64,000 bases of DNA from Halichondria panicea (GCF_963675165.1 NC_087377.1:14194198-14258197), one strand, 5' to 3'; positions 11,568 through 22,521 are shown, counted from the stretch's first letter. The notes: a model not told the origin generated them from the sequence alone. Translations and numbers: made by a program.

Positions 11568-12475
11568 TGCTGCTACCAGTGCTACCAGAGCTACTGCTGC
11601 TACCAGCGCTACCATGCAGTGCTACTGCTGCTACCAGTGCTACCAGTGCTACTGCTGCTACCAGCGCTACCAGTGCTACTGCTGCTACCAGTGCTACCAG
11701 CGCTACCAGTGCTACTACCAGCGCTACTGCTGCTACCAGTGCTACTGCTGCTACCAGCGCTACCAGTGCTACTGCTGCTACCAGCGCTACTAGTGCTACT
11801 GCTGCTACCAGTGCTACCAGTGCTACTGCTGCTACCAGCGCTACCAGTGCTACTGCTGCTACCAGTGCTACCAGTGCTACTACTGCTACCAGCACTACCA
11901 GTGCTACCAGTGCTACTACTGCGCTACCAGTGCTACTATTGCTACCAGCGCTACCAGTGCTACCAGTGCTACCAGTGCTACTGCAGTGCTTCTGCTACTA
12001 CCAGTGCTACTGCTGCTACCAGTGCTACCAGCGCTACCAGTGCTACCAGCGCTACCAGTGCTACCAGTGCTACTGCTGCTATATACCAGTGCTACTGCTG
12101 CTACCAGCGCTACTGTTGCTACCAGTGCTACCAGTGCTACCAGTGCTACTGCTGCTACCAGTGCTACCAGTGCTACTGCTGCTACCAGTGCTACCAGTGC
12201 TACCAGTGCTACCAGCGCTACCAGTGCTACTACTGCTACCAGCGCTACCAGTGCTACTATTGCTACCAGTGCTACCAGTGCTACCAATGCTACCAGCGCT
12301 ACCAGTGCTGCTATACCAATGCTACTGCTGCTACCAGTGCTACCAGTGCTACTGCTGCTACCAGTGCTACTAGTGCTACTGCTGCTACCAGCGCTACCAG
12401 CGCTACCAGTGCTACTACTGCTACCAGAGCTACCAGTGCTACTGCTGCTATTACTGATACACCTACCAGCTACTA
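11565..12475 (+). repeat. 9-bp minisatellite, unit CTACCAGTG
   Basis: About 900 bp of head-to-tail nonamers (GCTACCAGT, GCTACCAGC, GCTACTGCT variants) arranged in higher-order blocks. Because the unit is a multiple of three, all frames stay open and encode low-complexity runs (SATAATSAT, LLLLPVLPV, CYQCYQRYQ and reverse-strand VALVALVAA). These are not supported as genes. Confidence 0.9.
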
Positions 12476-12695
12476 TGACGTCATTAGGAAGGTATATAGA
12501 TGATGTAATCTAGGATTGGTTACATGGAGAAACAACCCAGAATTGCTGCAATAGTTACCAGACGTTCCCTCCCTCCCACGTCTGCTCGCGAGATTAGAGA
12601 TAGGTTACCGTTAGTTTTCATCACTTAATGCAAAACCAAGGTTAGCCTCGACCCCAGGCCGATCCGTCTCCAATTGAACGCTAGGTCACCTACTA
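12476..12695. other. Spacer with a partial TAGCCTCG repeat
   Basis: A half-copy of the TAGCCTCG family (TAGCCTCGACCCCAGGCCGA) sits at 12,643-12,664; its matching half is not seen next to it. The other half may lie beyond the foldback that follows (ggcctgg at 13,941), consistent with insertion of that foldback into it. Confidence 0.5.
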
Positions 12696-13938
12696 CAGTG
12701 CAACAACCAAAGAGAGTAGATTTTTTTTATATTATTATTTTTCACATTTTGTGGCATATCTTCTGAAGTAAAGGTGATATGATCTATTTGAGTGCAGGTA
12801 CTGAAAGTTCAACTATTGGCGCTTCCATTGGACCACCACCTGTTACATCATATGACATCATCACTATGAAATGGCTGTCTAAAGATGTGTACCTCCGAAA
12901 ATATGTTAGGAATAGAAGTAGCTTATTTGTTTGAGTTAAGATCTGAAACTTGTTGTGCATGTACCTGAGTATATTGCTCATCTTTTGAGCTTCAACGGAA
13001 GTCTGGGCTACTAGTAAGTTCTGAGAAATACTGCATTTTGTTGTTTTTTGGTGGCAAATATGTTAGGAATACAACTTTCTATTTTATGCTAGTTAAGGTC
13101 TGATTTTTGAGAAGGATGTACTACAATAGTGTAAAATTCATTTGCACTAACTTACAGGAGCTAGACAAGTCTTTTCTTTGCTAGAGCGGCCCTTCTTGTC
13201 AAAAATGGTGATTTTGCTCCGTTTTGCTACTTTTGCTGACGTTGCAATGATATTCATTGATTTGTGACATCACAAATCATCTTGTTGTTATTTGCTACAT
13301 CCAAAGGTCATGTGATGTCTACCTGCAAATACACAGTTGGTGTTGGTCATTCTGTATCACAGGGGCGTGGCAATTGAGCCTTATACGTAGGCAAATCGCC
13401 CCAAAAGTCATAAAAAGCACTGTTTTTGACAAGATGGGCCGCTCTAGCAAAGAAGAGGCTAGCCTAACTCCTGTAAGTTAGTACAGATGAAAAGTACACT
13501 ATTGTAGTACATGCTGCTCAAAAATCAGACCTTAACTAATATAAAATCGAAAGTTGTATTCCTAACATATTTGCCACCAAAAAACAACAAAATGCAGTAT
13601 TTCTCAGAACTTACTAGTAGCCCAGACTTCGGTTGAAGCTCAAAAGATGAGCAATATACTCAGGTACATGCACAACAAATTTCAGATCTTAACTCGACAA
13701 AATAAGCTACTTCTATTCCTAACATAATTATTTTCGGAAGTACACATCTTCAGACAGCCATTTTATACTGATGATGTCATGTGATGTAACAGGTGGTGGT
13801 CCAATGGAAGCGCCAATAGTTGAACTTTAAGTACCTGCACTCAAATAGATCATATCACTTTTACTTTAAAAGATATGCCACAAAATTTTAAAAATGTGTA
13901 CCAAAAAAAAAAATCTACTCTCTTTGGTTGTTGCACTG
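12696..13938. mobile_element. 1.24-kb giant foldback, TA-flanked, CAGTGC ends
   Basis: Arms of roughly 520 bp (12,696 to about 13,222 and about 13,420 to 13,938) are nearly complementary along their whole length around a spacer of about 200 bp. The ends are CAGTGCAACAACC/GGTTGTTGCACTG with TA on both sides, the pattern of Tc1/mariner-type transposition. There is no transposase inside. Open frames in the arms are mirror images of each other and are not genes. Confidence 0.85.
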
Positions 13939-14131
13939 TAGGCCTGGTATTTGATTGTATTTGGGCGTGATCTGGGCGTGGTTTTTAATAAAATTGACTC
14001 TGTGGTACAACAAAAAATAAGTCCTCCAACATGAACAGTGGTCTTCAACAACAGCCTCTGGGGCAGTATACAGCAGGAAATACTTCTCTTCTGCTCTCGC
14101 GTACGCGTTATCCTGTGTTGGAAAACCAGGT

Positions 14132-14350
14132 CTAGTCTTGAAAGACAAGCAGCTGGAGGCGTTGAAGTGTCTGTACGCTGGTGTTTATGTGGGTACCGTA
14201 CCGACCGGCTATGGCAAGTCCCAGAGCAAGTCCATCTGCTTTCCAGACACTCCCTTTCTTGATTGATGTGAAGCTTGACAGGACCAGTGCACCTCTCTCT
14301 GAAAGAAGTGTTGTGATGGTGATTTCTCCTCTTGTTTCTCTGAAAGTGTT
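14132..14350 (+). pseudogene. RecQ-like helicase fragment (Walker A and motif Ia), frameshifted
   Basis: Plus-strand translation from 14,132 reads LKDKQLEALKCLYAG then TVPTGYGKS, which matches the Q-motif/motif I region of RecQ-family ATPases (PTG-x-GKS Walker A). A shift to the next frame near 14,220 continues with SKSICFQTLPFL and VVMVISPLVSLK, the motif Ia region. Walker B, the other helicase motifs and the RQC domain are not present downstream. It is therefore a short relic, probably of the RecQ-like ORFs spread with mobile DNA in invertebrate genomes. I am fairly sure of the family and unsure whether it came from a host gene or an element. Confidence 0.6.
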
Positions 14351-14454
14351 GGTGTGTCTGTTCGACGTTCAGTGCCATTCTCTCTGGAAGGAAGTATTGT
14401 TGTGACATTTGCCGAAAATTGGTCACAGAGTAAGTACGTGGTATCTGATCCGAG

Positions 14455-14880
14455 AACTGTGTGGCCTGAATGTGTTTACAATCCGAGGGACTTGTGTGTA
14501 TCCGATCCGAGGGACTTGTTGCTGAGTGTGTATCCGGACTTGTTGCTTGAGTGTGTATTAATGGATAGTGCTTTCAATGGTAAATCTATTGTGTAAATCA
14601 ATAAGTAGTCCTCACATTATGTTACGTCACAGCCACTGTACTTATCCACATTTATTTTTTACCCACAGGTTTAACTATGAGATTAACTTGTCGCCTGAGT
14701 GTGTATCCGATCCGAGCCTCAAGTTAAGGAATAAATCTACAGAGCTGATGTTTTACTTAGCTGTCTCTGTCTACAGTATATACAGAGAGGTAGCCTCTTC
14801 TTTTTCTTTTTTCTGTTCTTTATCACAATAACTGTTTTAACGTTCAATGAGATAAAATACGGTAAATAATAAATTAATTG
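14455..14880 (+). repeat. Short imperfect repeats and a fragment of the 21.7-kb repeat
   Basis: The phrases TGAGTGTGTATCCG and GATCCGAGGGACTTG recur four or five times between 14,455 and 14,710. At 14,795-14,880, TTCTGTTCTTTATCACAAT and CAATGAGATAAAATACGGTA match the left part of the dispersed repeat at 21,692-22,461. No gene is seen. Confidence 0.55.
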
Positions 14881-14901
14881 TCCACCCACGCGCCAATAGT
14901 A

Positions 14902-15316
14902 AATACCAGGCCCACTATTCAAGGGGCTGGAGTCGAGGCTAGCTAGCTATAAATTGAGAACATGACACGGAGCTACATTACTGTAACTTTTACGGGAGTA
15001 AAATGCCTCTACGTACACCTTTAGTATTACAGAAAAAATGCAGGAAACAAAATGTGAAGAATCTCTCTGCTTTAGTTTCCGGTTCCTGCCACGCCCAGAT
15101 ACAATCAATACCAGGCCGTATTTTTTCAACTTTGTTCTATTAAAAAAAAATCGGCCTGGGACCGAGGCTAAACCAAGGTATGTGTTAGCCTCGAGACCAG
15201 CCGTTCGTTATCTGAAAGAACACTAGCCTCGATTCCAGGCCGATTAAAATTCGGCCTGGTACCTATTGCATGGTGATAGTGCGCATGCGTTAGTTTATTC
15301 CAGAATCTGGGGAATC
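14902..15316. repeat. Cluster of four TAGCCTCG-family copies
   Basis: Copies or halves at 14,902-14,942, 15,109-15,170 (with an A-rich loop), 15,186-15,206 (half) and 15,224-15,316 (full copy in reverse orientation, ending in GCGCATGCG and CCAGAATCTGGGG). This clustering shows that the family inserts repeatedly near itself. Confidence 0.75.
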
Positions 15317-15370
15317 CCCTTTTTTCTTTCTCTCATCTATTTTCTATCTTTGTACATCAGCTTAGCTCTC

Positions 15371-15609
15371 TATTGCGTTGTTCCAGAAGGCTTTCACACT
15401 AGTCTGAAGCCAGAAGAGGCTCTCATCTACCTCTATGACAGTTGTATGGTCAGGATGTCTTACCTTGGATCTGTACAGGCTATGGGAAGTGTATGGTGCC
15501 TCAAACTGCTACTTGCAAAGACAACCCGGCTATAGGACCATACTAGACGTAGATGAGAGCCTCTTCTGTCTTAAAACTAGTGTTCAAGCCTTCTAGACCA
15601 ACGCAATAG
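15371..15609. repeat. Foldback element, second copy of the 0.87-kb type
   Basis: TATTGCGTTG and AGAAGGCTTTCACACTAG at the left are mirrored by CTAGTGTTCAAGCCTTCT and CAACGCAATA at the right. Internal GAAGAGGCTCTCATCTACCTC is mirrored by GTAGATGAGAGCCTCTTC. It is the longer and better preserved copy. Confidence 0.8.
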
Positions 15610-15763
15610 ACGGTATAAGCCACAGCTTCACAGAACTCAGTCATAGATAAAGTATTACGGTATAATTAATTTTTTTGTTTTTTTTGTTTTTTTTTTGCAT
15701 GCGAAATTTTTTGCATGCGCAATGATAGAAGGTTCAAGGTAAGTGAAAAAAAGAGTAAGTATA

Positions 15764-16625
15764 TATGGTGAGCCTTTTGTTTCAAAATGGCGATACAATA
15801 TACCATGTGTTGGTGTCCCAAACTGGAAGGATAAATCGACTCGATGTGTTTTATCAACTCGATTTTATCGACTTCTGTCTGGTAGGGATCGACTCGATGT
15901 GTTTTATCAACTCGATTTTATCGACTTCATCTGGTAAGGATCGACTCGATGTGTTTTATCAACTCGATTTCTTCTGGTGAGAGGATCGACTCGATTCCAG
16001 GTCGCTGGGGGGAAAAGGCGAGTTTCGAGGGCGGCCTGATATGGCTGTAGTCGCTGTACTCTAGCGTGCAACGAAGGCGCTAGGCTAGGCTCAGACAAGA
16101 CGCTGAGACTCTTGAGGCCACAGGCACGCCTACAGCAGCTCAGAGTAGCTACTTACTATGTTTCATGAACTCAAGAGTCAAGTAGACAAGCATTTAGTGA
16201 TTTAATTTACTGTGATCCAGCACAAGTAAGCTGCTGTGACCTTCTGCAGGCGTGCCTGGAAGGTCAGCTACTCTGACCTGCTGTGGGCCTGCCTGTGGCC
16301 TCAAGAGTCTCAGTGCCTTGTCTGAGCCTAGCACCTTTGTTGCAAGAGTACGGTCATATATAGCCTCGATATCAAGCCGCCCTCTAAACTCGCCTTTTCC
16401 CCCAGCGGCCTGGAATCGAGTCGATCCTCTCACCAGAAGAAATCAAGTTGATAAAACACATCGAGTCGATCCTTACCAGATGAAATCGAGTTGATATAAC
16501 ACATCGAGTCAATCCCTACCAGATAAAGTCGATAAAATCGAGTTGATAAAACAAATCGAGTTGATTTTTGGGACACCAACACATGGTATTTTGTATCGCC
16601 ATTTTGAAACAAAAGGCTCACCATA
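15764..16625. mobile_element. 0.86-kb giant foldback with internal 56-bp direct repeats
   Basis: The left arm starts TATGGTGAGCCTTTTGTTTC and the right arm ends GAAACAAAAGGCTCACCATA; arms are about 390 bp. Within each arm a unit containing GATCGACTCGATGTGTTTTA is tandemly repeated about three times. The loop holds a diverged inverted pair containing GAGGCCACAGGC. It is non-coding; several short open frames are arm artefacts. Confidence 0.85.
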
Positions 16626-16651
16626 AGTATAATGTAATGTTACATTCAGAG

Positions 16652-16846
16652 TTAACCATGCAGGTCCACGGCTGTAGGGGTTAACGCTGCGTGCCCACAT
16701 GAGGACCTTGCTCCTCTAATGGACATGATTGATGATCGGAGGAGAGAGAAAGATAGTCGGCATCTTAGCCAGCACATAGTACTACTGTAGGGATTGTTCC
16801 ATTTGGTTGCCAGAAGTGATGTCAGTCTTTTGTAAAATGTGTTGGC
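16652..16846 (-). pseudogene. C-terminal remnant of an R2-type endonuclease retroelement ORF
   Basis: The minus-strand translation contains FYKRLTSLL then WLRCRLSFSLLRSSIM and IRGARSS. The same segment order occurs at the C-terminus of the intact ORF at 53,456-54,385 (FYKRLADLL, WLRCRLSFASIRSAIM, IRGSRSS). Only the last 60 residues or so survive, so it is a 3' truncated piece. Confidence 0.8.
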
Positions 16847-16887
16847 CTGTGGCAGAAAGTACGAGTGGTGTGAAGGTTTTACGTTCG

Positions 16888-16987
16888 TAGTACGATTACC
16901 CATATTCTGGGTAATTTGAAGCGCATGCGCACTATCACCCCTGCAATAGGTACCAGGCCGTATTTTAATCGGCCTTGAATCGAGGCT
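16888..16987 (+). repeat. TAGCCTCG-family element, full-length copy
   Basis: It has the same order as the copy at 95-200: a CCCATATTCTGGG-like palindrome, GCGCATGCGCACTATCACC, CTGCAATAGG, then ACCAGGCCGTATTTTAATCG and CGAGGCTA. Confidence 0.8.
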
Positions 16988-17049
16988 AAAAGAACACCTG
17001 GTCAAGTTCTAATGTGCAACTTGTTGTCTAGCTGAGTCAGCATTTTATA

Positions 17050-18560
17050 GCATCATAAAATTGGCGAGCGAAGCGAGTCCCTTAGTTAGTCTTGCACGTG
17101 GTCCGGGTGGTGTATGTATGTATGTATGTCTGTCGTACCGGCATACACTTTTGTGACTCGTGATCCTTTACCAATTTCTATGTGACTCGATAAAGATATG
17201 AATAGCGGATCCTCAGAAACAGTTAAAAAGAGGGAAAGGAGGCTTACTAGACCCAGAGAAAGATACAGGGCACACAGGAGCAGCAGAAAGTGAAGGTATA
17301 ACTGACTCAAACGGTTCTGCAGGTGTCCAAGTTGCCTAGTAGAAAGTGCACAAGCCAGCAGAAAGTGGCCAAACATTATAAATTTTCATTACACTTACAG
17401 AGACTCCAGAGGCCATATAGGCACGCTTGAAGCAACACATGCAGGCAGAGGCATACAGAGTGAATCCCGATATGCCTCTATTCGAACACAGTTCAATCCA
17501 AGATGCTGTTTATATCTGCAGTCATGCCAATAATGTCTATCTATCGATTACCACTTGGACAATATGAATACGCAGGCCATTCATCAACCTGCCACAAGAA
17601 GCGAAAACTCGGCCTGGGATCGAGGCTAACCCTTTCCTTGCCATTTGTGAAATCTGGAACAGGATCGTCTTTAGGTCGATCAATTAGTGTGGATCCGGCC
17701 TCACCACGCCTCCATGTCATTCTATTAGTCTAGATCAGGCTAGCAATTCTAGCTGGGACTCCCAGTTCTAGCTCGTTTTGTTTAGCGTGTCAGAGACTGG
17801 GAGAAGATGATTGGCACTCCTTGGCTCCTTTGGATGTACAGCTGTCCAGATCCCTAGAACATACCCTCCATTCTGACGAGTTATCAGTGCATAGGGTGCT
17901 TACTAGATTCTTGCCAGCCAGTACAGTTCAAGCTACACACAGCACCGCTCAACTATTCTCTACCCCATTATCTAGCTAAATCTGGTCCAACTAGACAGCA
18001 GACACAGCTAGTTAATTCAGTAAAGCCAGGGGTAGCCCTACTTCTACGGTTGTTCAGTACCCACAGTAACAATTCCTCTGGGCTGGGCTAACTAGTTGAG
18101 CCACGCCTCCCAATTCTCAAGGCTAGGTACATGTCTCTGTCTAGCTGCTTCTTCAGCTTCTTGCTCAGTTTTGTGGCTTAGAGAAAGGCCAGCTACTCAG
18201 GGGGAAGAGTCCAGATGAAAGTCTGGCAGCCAGGTGACGTCCAAACGGTCAGTTATTCTTTCCACCAACTTTTTATTAATCTAGTCTAGTCCTGCTTGCA
18301 CTGCTACTACTACTGCTACTCTTCCTACTACTACTACTGCTGCTACTCTTCCTAGCTAGTCAAAGGTTTCTTTAACTACATATGCACAAAGAGACATCAA
18401 AGCTTACATCAAAGGACACAGATTTTTAGCCTACTTGACTGATAAGGCCGTTACCTAGACTACAGTTTGTTTGTCAGGGAGGAGCTCACATACAACTTCA
18501 TCTAATTCATCATAACGATTCGTTACCGTTGTTGTAATTTCTACAACAGATTGCCAAGGA
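17050..18560. other. Gene-free region with microsatellites
   Basis: GGCGAGCGAAGCGAG at about 17,062, followed by a TATG/TCTG microsatellite near 17,112-17,135, resembles the repeat type at 26.9 and 39.5 kb. A TAGCCTCG half-copy is at 17,601-17,628. A CTACTACTGCTACTCTTCC-type array lies at about 18,300-18,352. The 96-codon minus frame (17,086-17,376) and the 76-codon plus frame (17,503-17,733) have no recognisable domain. Confidence 0.45.
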
Positions 18561-18911
18561 AAGAGCTAAGTAGGTAGTTGGCTTACGTACCTATTTAGCT
18601 TTCGAAGTACGTAAGGTAGTTGGTGACTCTAAACGGAATGTCCAATAAATGCCCATTTAAATTAGATGGGCGTGGCCCTCCTCCCAAAGGGGAGACGGGT
18701 TGCAGCCCTATCTACAGTGGATTTCAGTTACGTTCGAATGTTGCGTTGATACGGACTTCCGTGTTGCGCTATAAGATAGGAAAAACGCGGGAAATTATTA
18801 TATTGTCACGTGAGCTTCCACGTGAAAATTTCAGAGCCTTCTCAGATTATTCACAGTAAGTGTCTGACAGTATTAAACAACATTAACAGGGACTCTGGCT
18901 GGCCTGATTAC

Positions 18912-19929
18912 ATGGAGAGTTGTGACTACCAGTCCCACTTACCATACCCTGGGCCTAGCCCTGGGTCTATCTCTATGGGTCGTTGTTGGCAAGGCCAAAG
19001 TAGAGTGGAAGTTTCAGCACCCAAAGCTACAGTTAGCGCTGCTTCTGGAAGCTGCATCGAAGTAGAAGTAAGTAAATAAAATTGGCTAACATGTTTCCAT
19101 GTAATACCCTTTGTGTACACAGTGTGAAACAGCACGGGTTAGGGTTTCCCCTTCAAAATTATCTTCTAAACACTACGTATATTCGGTAAAGGTAGTGAAC
19201 CCAGTACGCAAGTCCGAATACACTGTCAGAAAGCTTAGTACTTATGATCGTTTCTCCTCATTTGATGAACTAACAGAACAGTTGCAAAAGTGTTTGGACA
19301 AAATATCACCCAGCCAAATAGGCTACATTGAGCCAGGGCATGGATTAAAGGGGAAGCAGAGGTGGCTGTATACAGATGAAGATGTAGATACTATGTATGA
19401 CATTTACAAGAGAAAGACTGAGATTCTGCTCTGGTGCTTTTCTGAGAACCCTGAAGGATCTGAGATCACTACATGCAGTAAATCGAAAAAAGCAGAGACA
19501 AGTTCCAAATCTAAGAAGGAAGCGATTGCTTCGAAAATTAACGAAGTTGAGTGCATCGTGAAAAAACTTCAAGATAAGCATGGCAACCAATATTCAGTAG
19601 AAAAGTGTAATGCTTGGGCACATTTGATTCATGTGGGAAAACATGATTCACACGATGATCCTCCAGATTTACCATACTTCCGAGGAACAAAGAAACGAAA
19701 ATTGCAGACTGCTAGTGAAGGACGCGAGAATTCTCCACCTTCACCTCAAGCTGCCTCTAAGTCTTCACCATCAATTATTACTTCTCCCAGTAAAAGGGTT
19801 GGCCTCCGGAGTCAGTGCATTGAGCAGTTAGTTAAATGGCACTCACTGCTTGAGAAAGGTGCCATTTCTCAACTGCAGTATGATGAAATGCAAAAGGCAA
19901 TCATGGAGGAAATTAAATCCAACTATTGA
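18912..19929 (+). CDS. Transposon accessory protein (unknown function)
   Basis: Two exons, 18912-19067 and 19123-19929 (phase 0, GAA|GTAAGT and ACACAG|TGT), giving about 320 residues. ATG 18,912 is chosen because it follows a possible acceptor (TTAACAG at about 18,889); an upstream in-frame ATG at 18,810 lies nearly in the terminal repeat. There is an N-terminal half with a compact globular look (KVVNPVRKSEYTVRKLS, GYIEPGHGLKGKQRWL), then a Lys/Ser-rich linker, HDDPPDLPYFRG, a nuclear-signal-like KKRK, a Ser/Pro-rich stretch and a C-terminal helical part (RSQCIEQLVKWHSLLEKG, MEEIKSNY). I have no named domain for it. Similar accessory proteins accompany invertebrate DNA transposons, so a DNA-binding or transposase partner role is inferred only. 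Confidence 0.75.
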
Positions 19930-20046
19930 CTGTTTGTAACATTGCTAAATTCGAGAATCAAAGAATCAGGAAATTTCTTGCCTTCAAATCAAGTATTGTG
20001 TATGAATGACAATGTGTAACTATATTATATGAATGGAATGCACAAA

Positions 20047-21044
20047 TTATTTTGAGTAACCGCTGTGTCGAACCCAAGCAGTGCAATGTTCACTGGTGAT
20101 ACTATCAAAAGCTGAGTGTATTATATTATCAGTTGGGTTGGTGACAATTTGCAGTAGGTTATCGTGTTTCCTTAAGTAGTTTTTTACAAAACTAAACATT
20201 TCTTCTGCCGGATTGAGATCAGGACTATACGGTGGAAGAAATAGTAAAAGTATGCCCATTTGTCTGAATAGATCTGTGATATCTTGAGTGTGGTGCACAG
20301 ACAAATTGTCCATTATAACAATTGAACAAGGATTAGATCCGTTGAATGGTAGCATGTTCGGTATGAGGGATCGTCTTGCATAGTCAAAGAACACTTCCGC
20401 ATCAACATTAGACTTAGTAACTTCAACAGCTACTACACCATCAGTGCTCATGCCAGCAATAGCATTAACTCTTTGCCCACGACTCAACAGGCGTTTATTC
20501 TGTGGTGCCAATCCTCTTATTGCATATCCATACTTTCTGATATGATCTCTGGCATCTGAACCCGTTTCATCAATAAATACAAAGTTTACTGGTCTGGATT
20601 AAATAGTAAACACTGAGCCATAAATGCTCCACGGAGTGTATAGCACCTTTGGAGAGCTACTTGTTGAATCTTCTTTCGAGTGATCCCATATCTTCTAAGT
20701 AGCCGACAAATAGTTGGGGGAGTCACCACAACCCCCATTGCTTCCTCCAATTCGTGGCACACCTCAGAGAGATACATGGATGGATCCTCGAGCACCATCC
20801 AAACTGTATATATTTCTTCATGTACACTTAGCTTTCTCAGCTCTCTCCTTTGTTCGCTCAGTACAGGGTCTACTTTTCCTGTTTGCTGAAACCACCTCGT
20901 AAATATACTGTATGCTGTGCTTGCTGCAATATTTAAGTTAGTAGCTATCTTGTCATAGGTAAGATTCATACCAATTCTTTGATAGACTACTCTCCAGCGT
21001 AGATCTATGCCATAGGCTTTCTTTCTTCCCGGTTCAGCTGACAT
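20047..21044 (-). pseudogene. Tc1/IS630-type DDE transposase with one frameshift
   Basis: Minus strand from ATG 21,044. The first segment (about 150 residues) has a helix-turn-helix region (LTYDKIATNLNIAASTAYSI and TICRLLRRYGITRKKIQ). A shift of one frame at about 20,587 leads to the catalytic part: VFIDETG (first Asp), VIMDNLSVHH (second Asp) and PPYSPDLNPAEEMF (Glu), with 34 residues between the last two, the DD34E spacing. It ends at 20,047. Joined length is about 330 residues, normal for the family. The shift could be a real disabling change or a sequence error, since no stop interrupts the two halves otherwise. The terminal repeats fit a recently active element. Confidence 0.85.
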
Positions 21045-21691
21045 TTTGATCTGTAGTATTACATTTGAATTTCCCGCGGTTTTCCTCTTGTAAGCGCAAC
21101 ACGGAAGTCCGTACGTCAACGCAAATTCGAACGCAACTGAAATCCACTGTAGCATTCGTTCTGCTGCATCGCGTACTAACTATGAAATCATTAATATTAG
21201 CCGTGCCTCTAACCACAAAGCTCAGCTTGCTGCAGAGAGGGGAGGGGCTGGGAAGCTGTGGCGTACTCCTAGTAGCCACTAACCACAAACACTCAATCTG
21301 TGGTCAAGTTGAACTATGTGCTGTGTTATGGACTAGAAATATCTTAGTTGTTCTAGAGTAATCTTACACTAAGCAATTCTGGACTATTCTATGTATTGTT
21401 CTGGTTTGTTCTAGAACTGTTTTGTTTTGTATTTAAAACAGTTCAGTTTTGTGTCTAAGTTGTGTTATTCGTGCGTGTTCTTTATTGTTCAAGACAGCTA
21501 TTAAAAGTCAATTCTCCTATAGTCAAGAGTACTACGTTACAGAAGCCAACAAAAATGCATTACGTAAGGGTTATACAATCTGATTGGTGTATATGCATTC
21601 CTGAATGCAAACTGCTTACGTAATGTAGGCAGTCTGCAATCTGATTGGTGCTGCATGTTTTTCTGCAGCAAGAACGAATGCTAGAGAGGGC

Positions 21692-22461
21692 TAGCCTCTA
21701 CACAGGCTCTCCTTTTTCTGTTCTTTATCACAATCGTTCAATAAGATAAAATACTGTCTTAATCGTTCAATGAGATAAAATACGGTATTAATTGGAGGAA
21801 TAAAGAAAGAAATAGACGTAGAGTTAGGAAAAAAGAGAGCCTGTATCGGGAAGTCGCGTGAGGGTAGAAGGGTGGTAGAAGGGTGAAAATGAGCGTGGGC
21901 ATGCTGAGCTAGAGATGTTGGACTGCCCACGCAGATATCTATGACTAATAAAACTTTACCTGCAGCAAGCTGGACATGGACTTGGAACTGGAAGTTTGCA
22001 AGCACTATAGCTAGCTATATACCTTAGGCTTAGCTAGATGATCTACTAGTCTAGATTGTGTGTTCAGATTCTATCAGACTATTACCTTTTCTTGTGTCTT
22101 TCTACATGCTAGTATAGATCAAGAATAGCTTAGTCATCATTATTATATTGCAGGTAGCTACTGCCAGAGCTGGCCACGCTGGTTCTCTGATCTGACTTGC
22201 AGCACAGCTTGGGTGGTTGTCTCAGTACAGTTTTATATATTAACTCTGAATGCGTGGGAGAATACCTTAGGTCACGATTGTGGGCTACATATCGCCCACG
22301 TTCATAAAAATCCTTGTGGATCACGCGATTTCCCAAACCAGGCCTTACTTTTTCTTAACTGTACGCCCATTTCTTTCTTTGCTGCCTCACTATGTCTTTC
22401 TTGTGATTTACGGATGAACAGTGACAACAGCAAGAAAAAGTAAGGCCTGGGAACGAGGCTA
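21692..22461. repeat. Dispersed 0.75-kb repeat with TAGCCTC ends, copy A
   Basis: It starts TAGCCTCTACACAGGCTCTC and ends AAGGCCTGGGAACGAGGCTA. A copy in the opposite orientation occupies 40,981-41,719 inside the kinase intron. The interior includes CGCCCACGTTCATAAAAATC and CAGCTTGCTGCAGG in both. The ends match the TAGCCTCG foldback family, so this is a long member of that family. No gene is seen; the open frames are short and unlike any protein I know. Confidence 0.8.
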
Positions 22462-22521
22462 AGAGAGGGCTGCAACCCGTCTCCCCTTTGGGAGGTGGGC
22501 CACGCCCATCTACATTTAAAT

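Larger units (their letters stand above)
18715..21149. mobile_element. Tc1-like DNA transposon, 2.4 kb, two convergent genes
   Basis: The terminal inverted repeats are about 85-90 bp, starting CAGTGGATTTCAGTT(A/G)CG and containing ACGGACTTCCGTGTTGCGC in both arms. TA dinucleotides flank both ends (18,713-18,714 and 21,150-21,151). Inside are a plus-strand two-exon accessory gene and a minus-strand DD34E transposase, tail to tail with about 120 bp between their stop codons. The terminal CAGT, the TA target and the DD34E catalytic core agree with the Tc1/mariner group. An accessory second gene is not part of the usual Tc1 layout. Confidence 0.85.
18655..22520. repeat. Outer inverted repeat pair enclosing the Tc1-like transposon
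   Basis: ATTAGATGGGCGTGGCCCTC followed by CTCCCAAAGGGGAGACGGGT and GCAGCCC at 18,655-18,712 is mirrored at 22,464-22,520. The two arms may be the ends of an older element into which both the transposon (18,715-21,149) and the TAGCCTC repeat (21,692-22,461) inserted. Confidence 0.65.

Noticed and set aside
11516-12513. Long open frames of up to 294 codons on both strands (SATAAT-, LLLLPVLP-, CYQCY-, VALVAA-type repeats)
   Set aside because: They are by-products of a 9-bp tandem repeat that keeps all frames open; no start context, introns or conserved domain.
17086-17376. 96-codon minus-strand frame
   Set aside because: Leucine-rich low-complexity sequence over a repeat with a microsatellite; no domain or conservation can be argued.
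18810-19079. Alternative start at 18,810 for the transposon accessory gene
   Set aside because: It lies almost against the terminal repeat and before a likely acceptor at 18,889; the ATG at 18,912 is preferred, though not proven.
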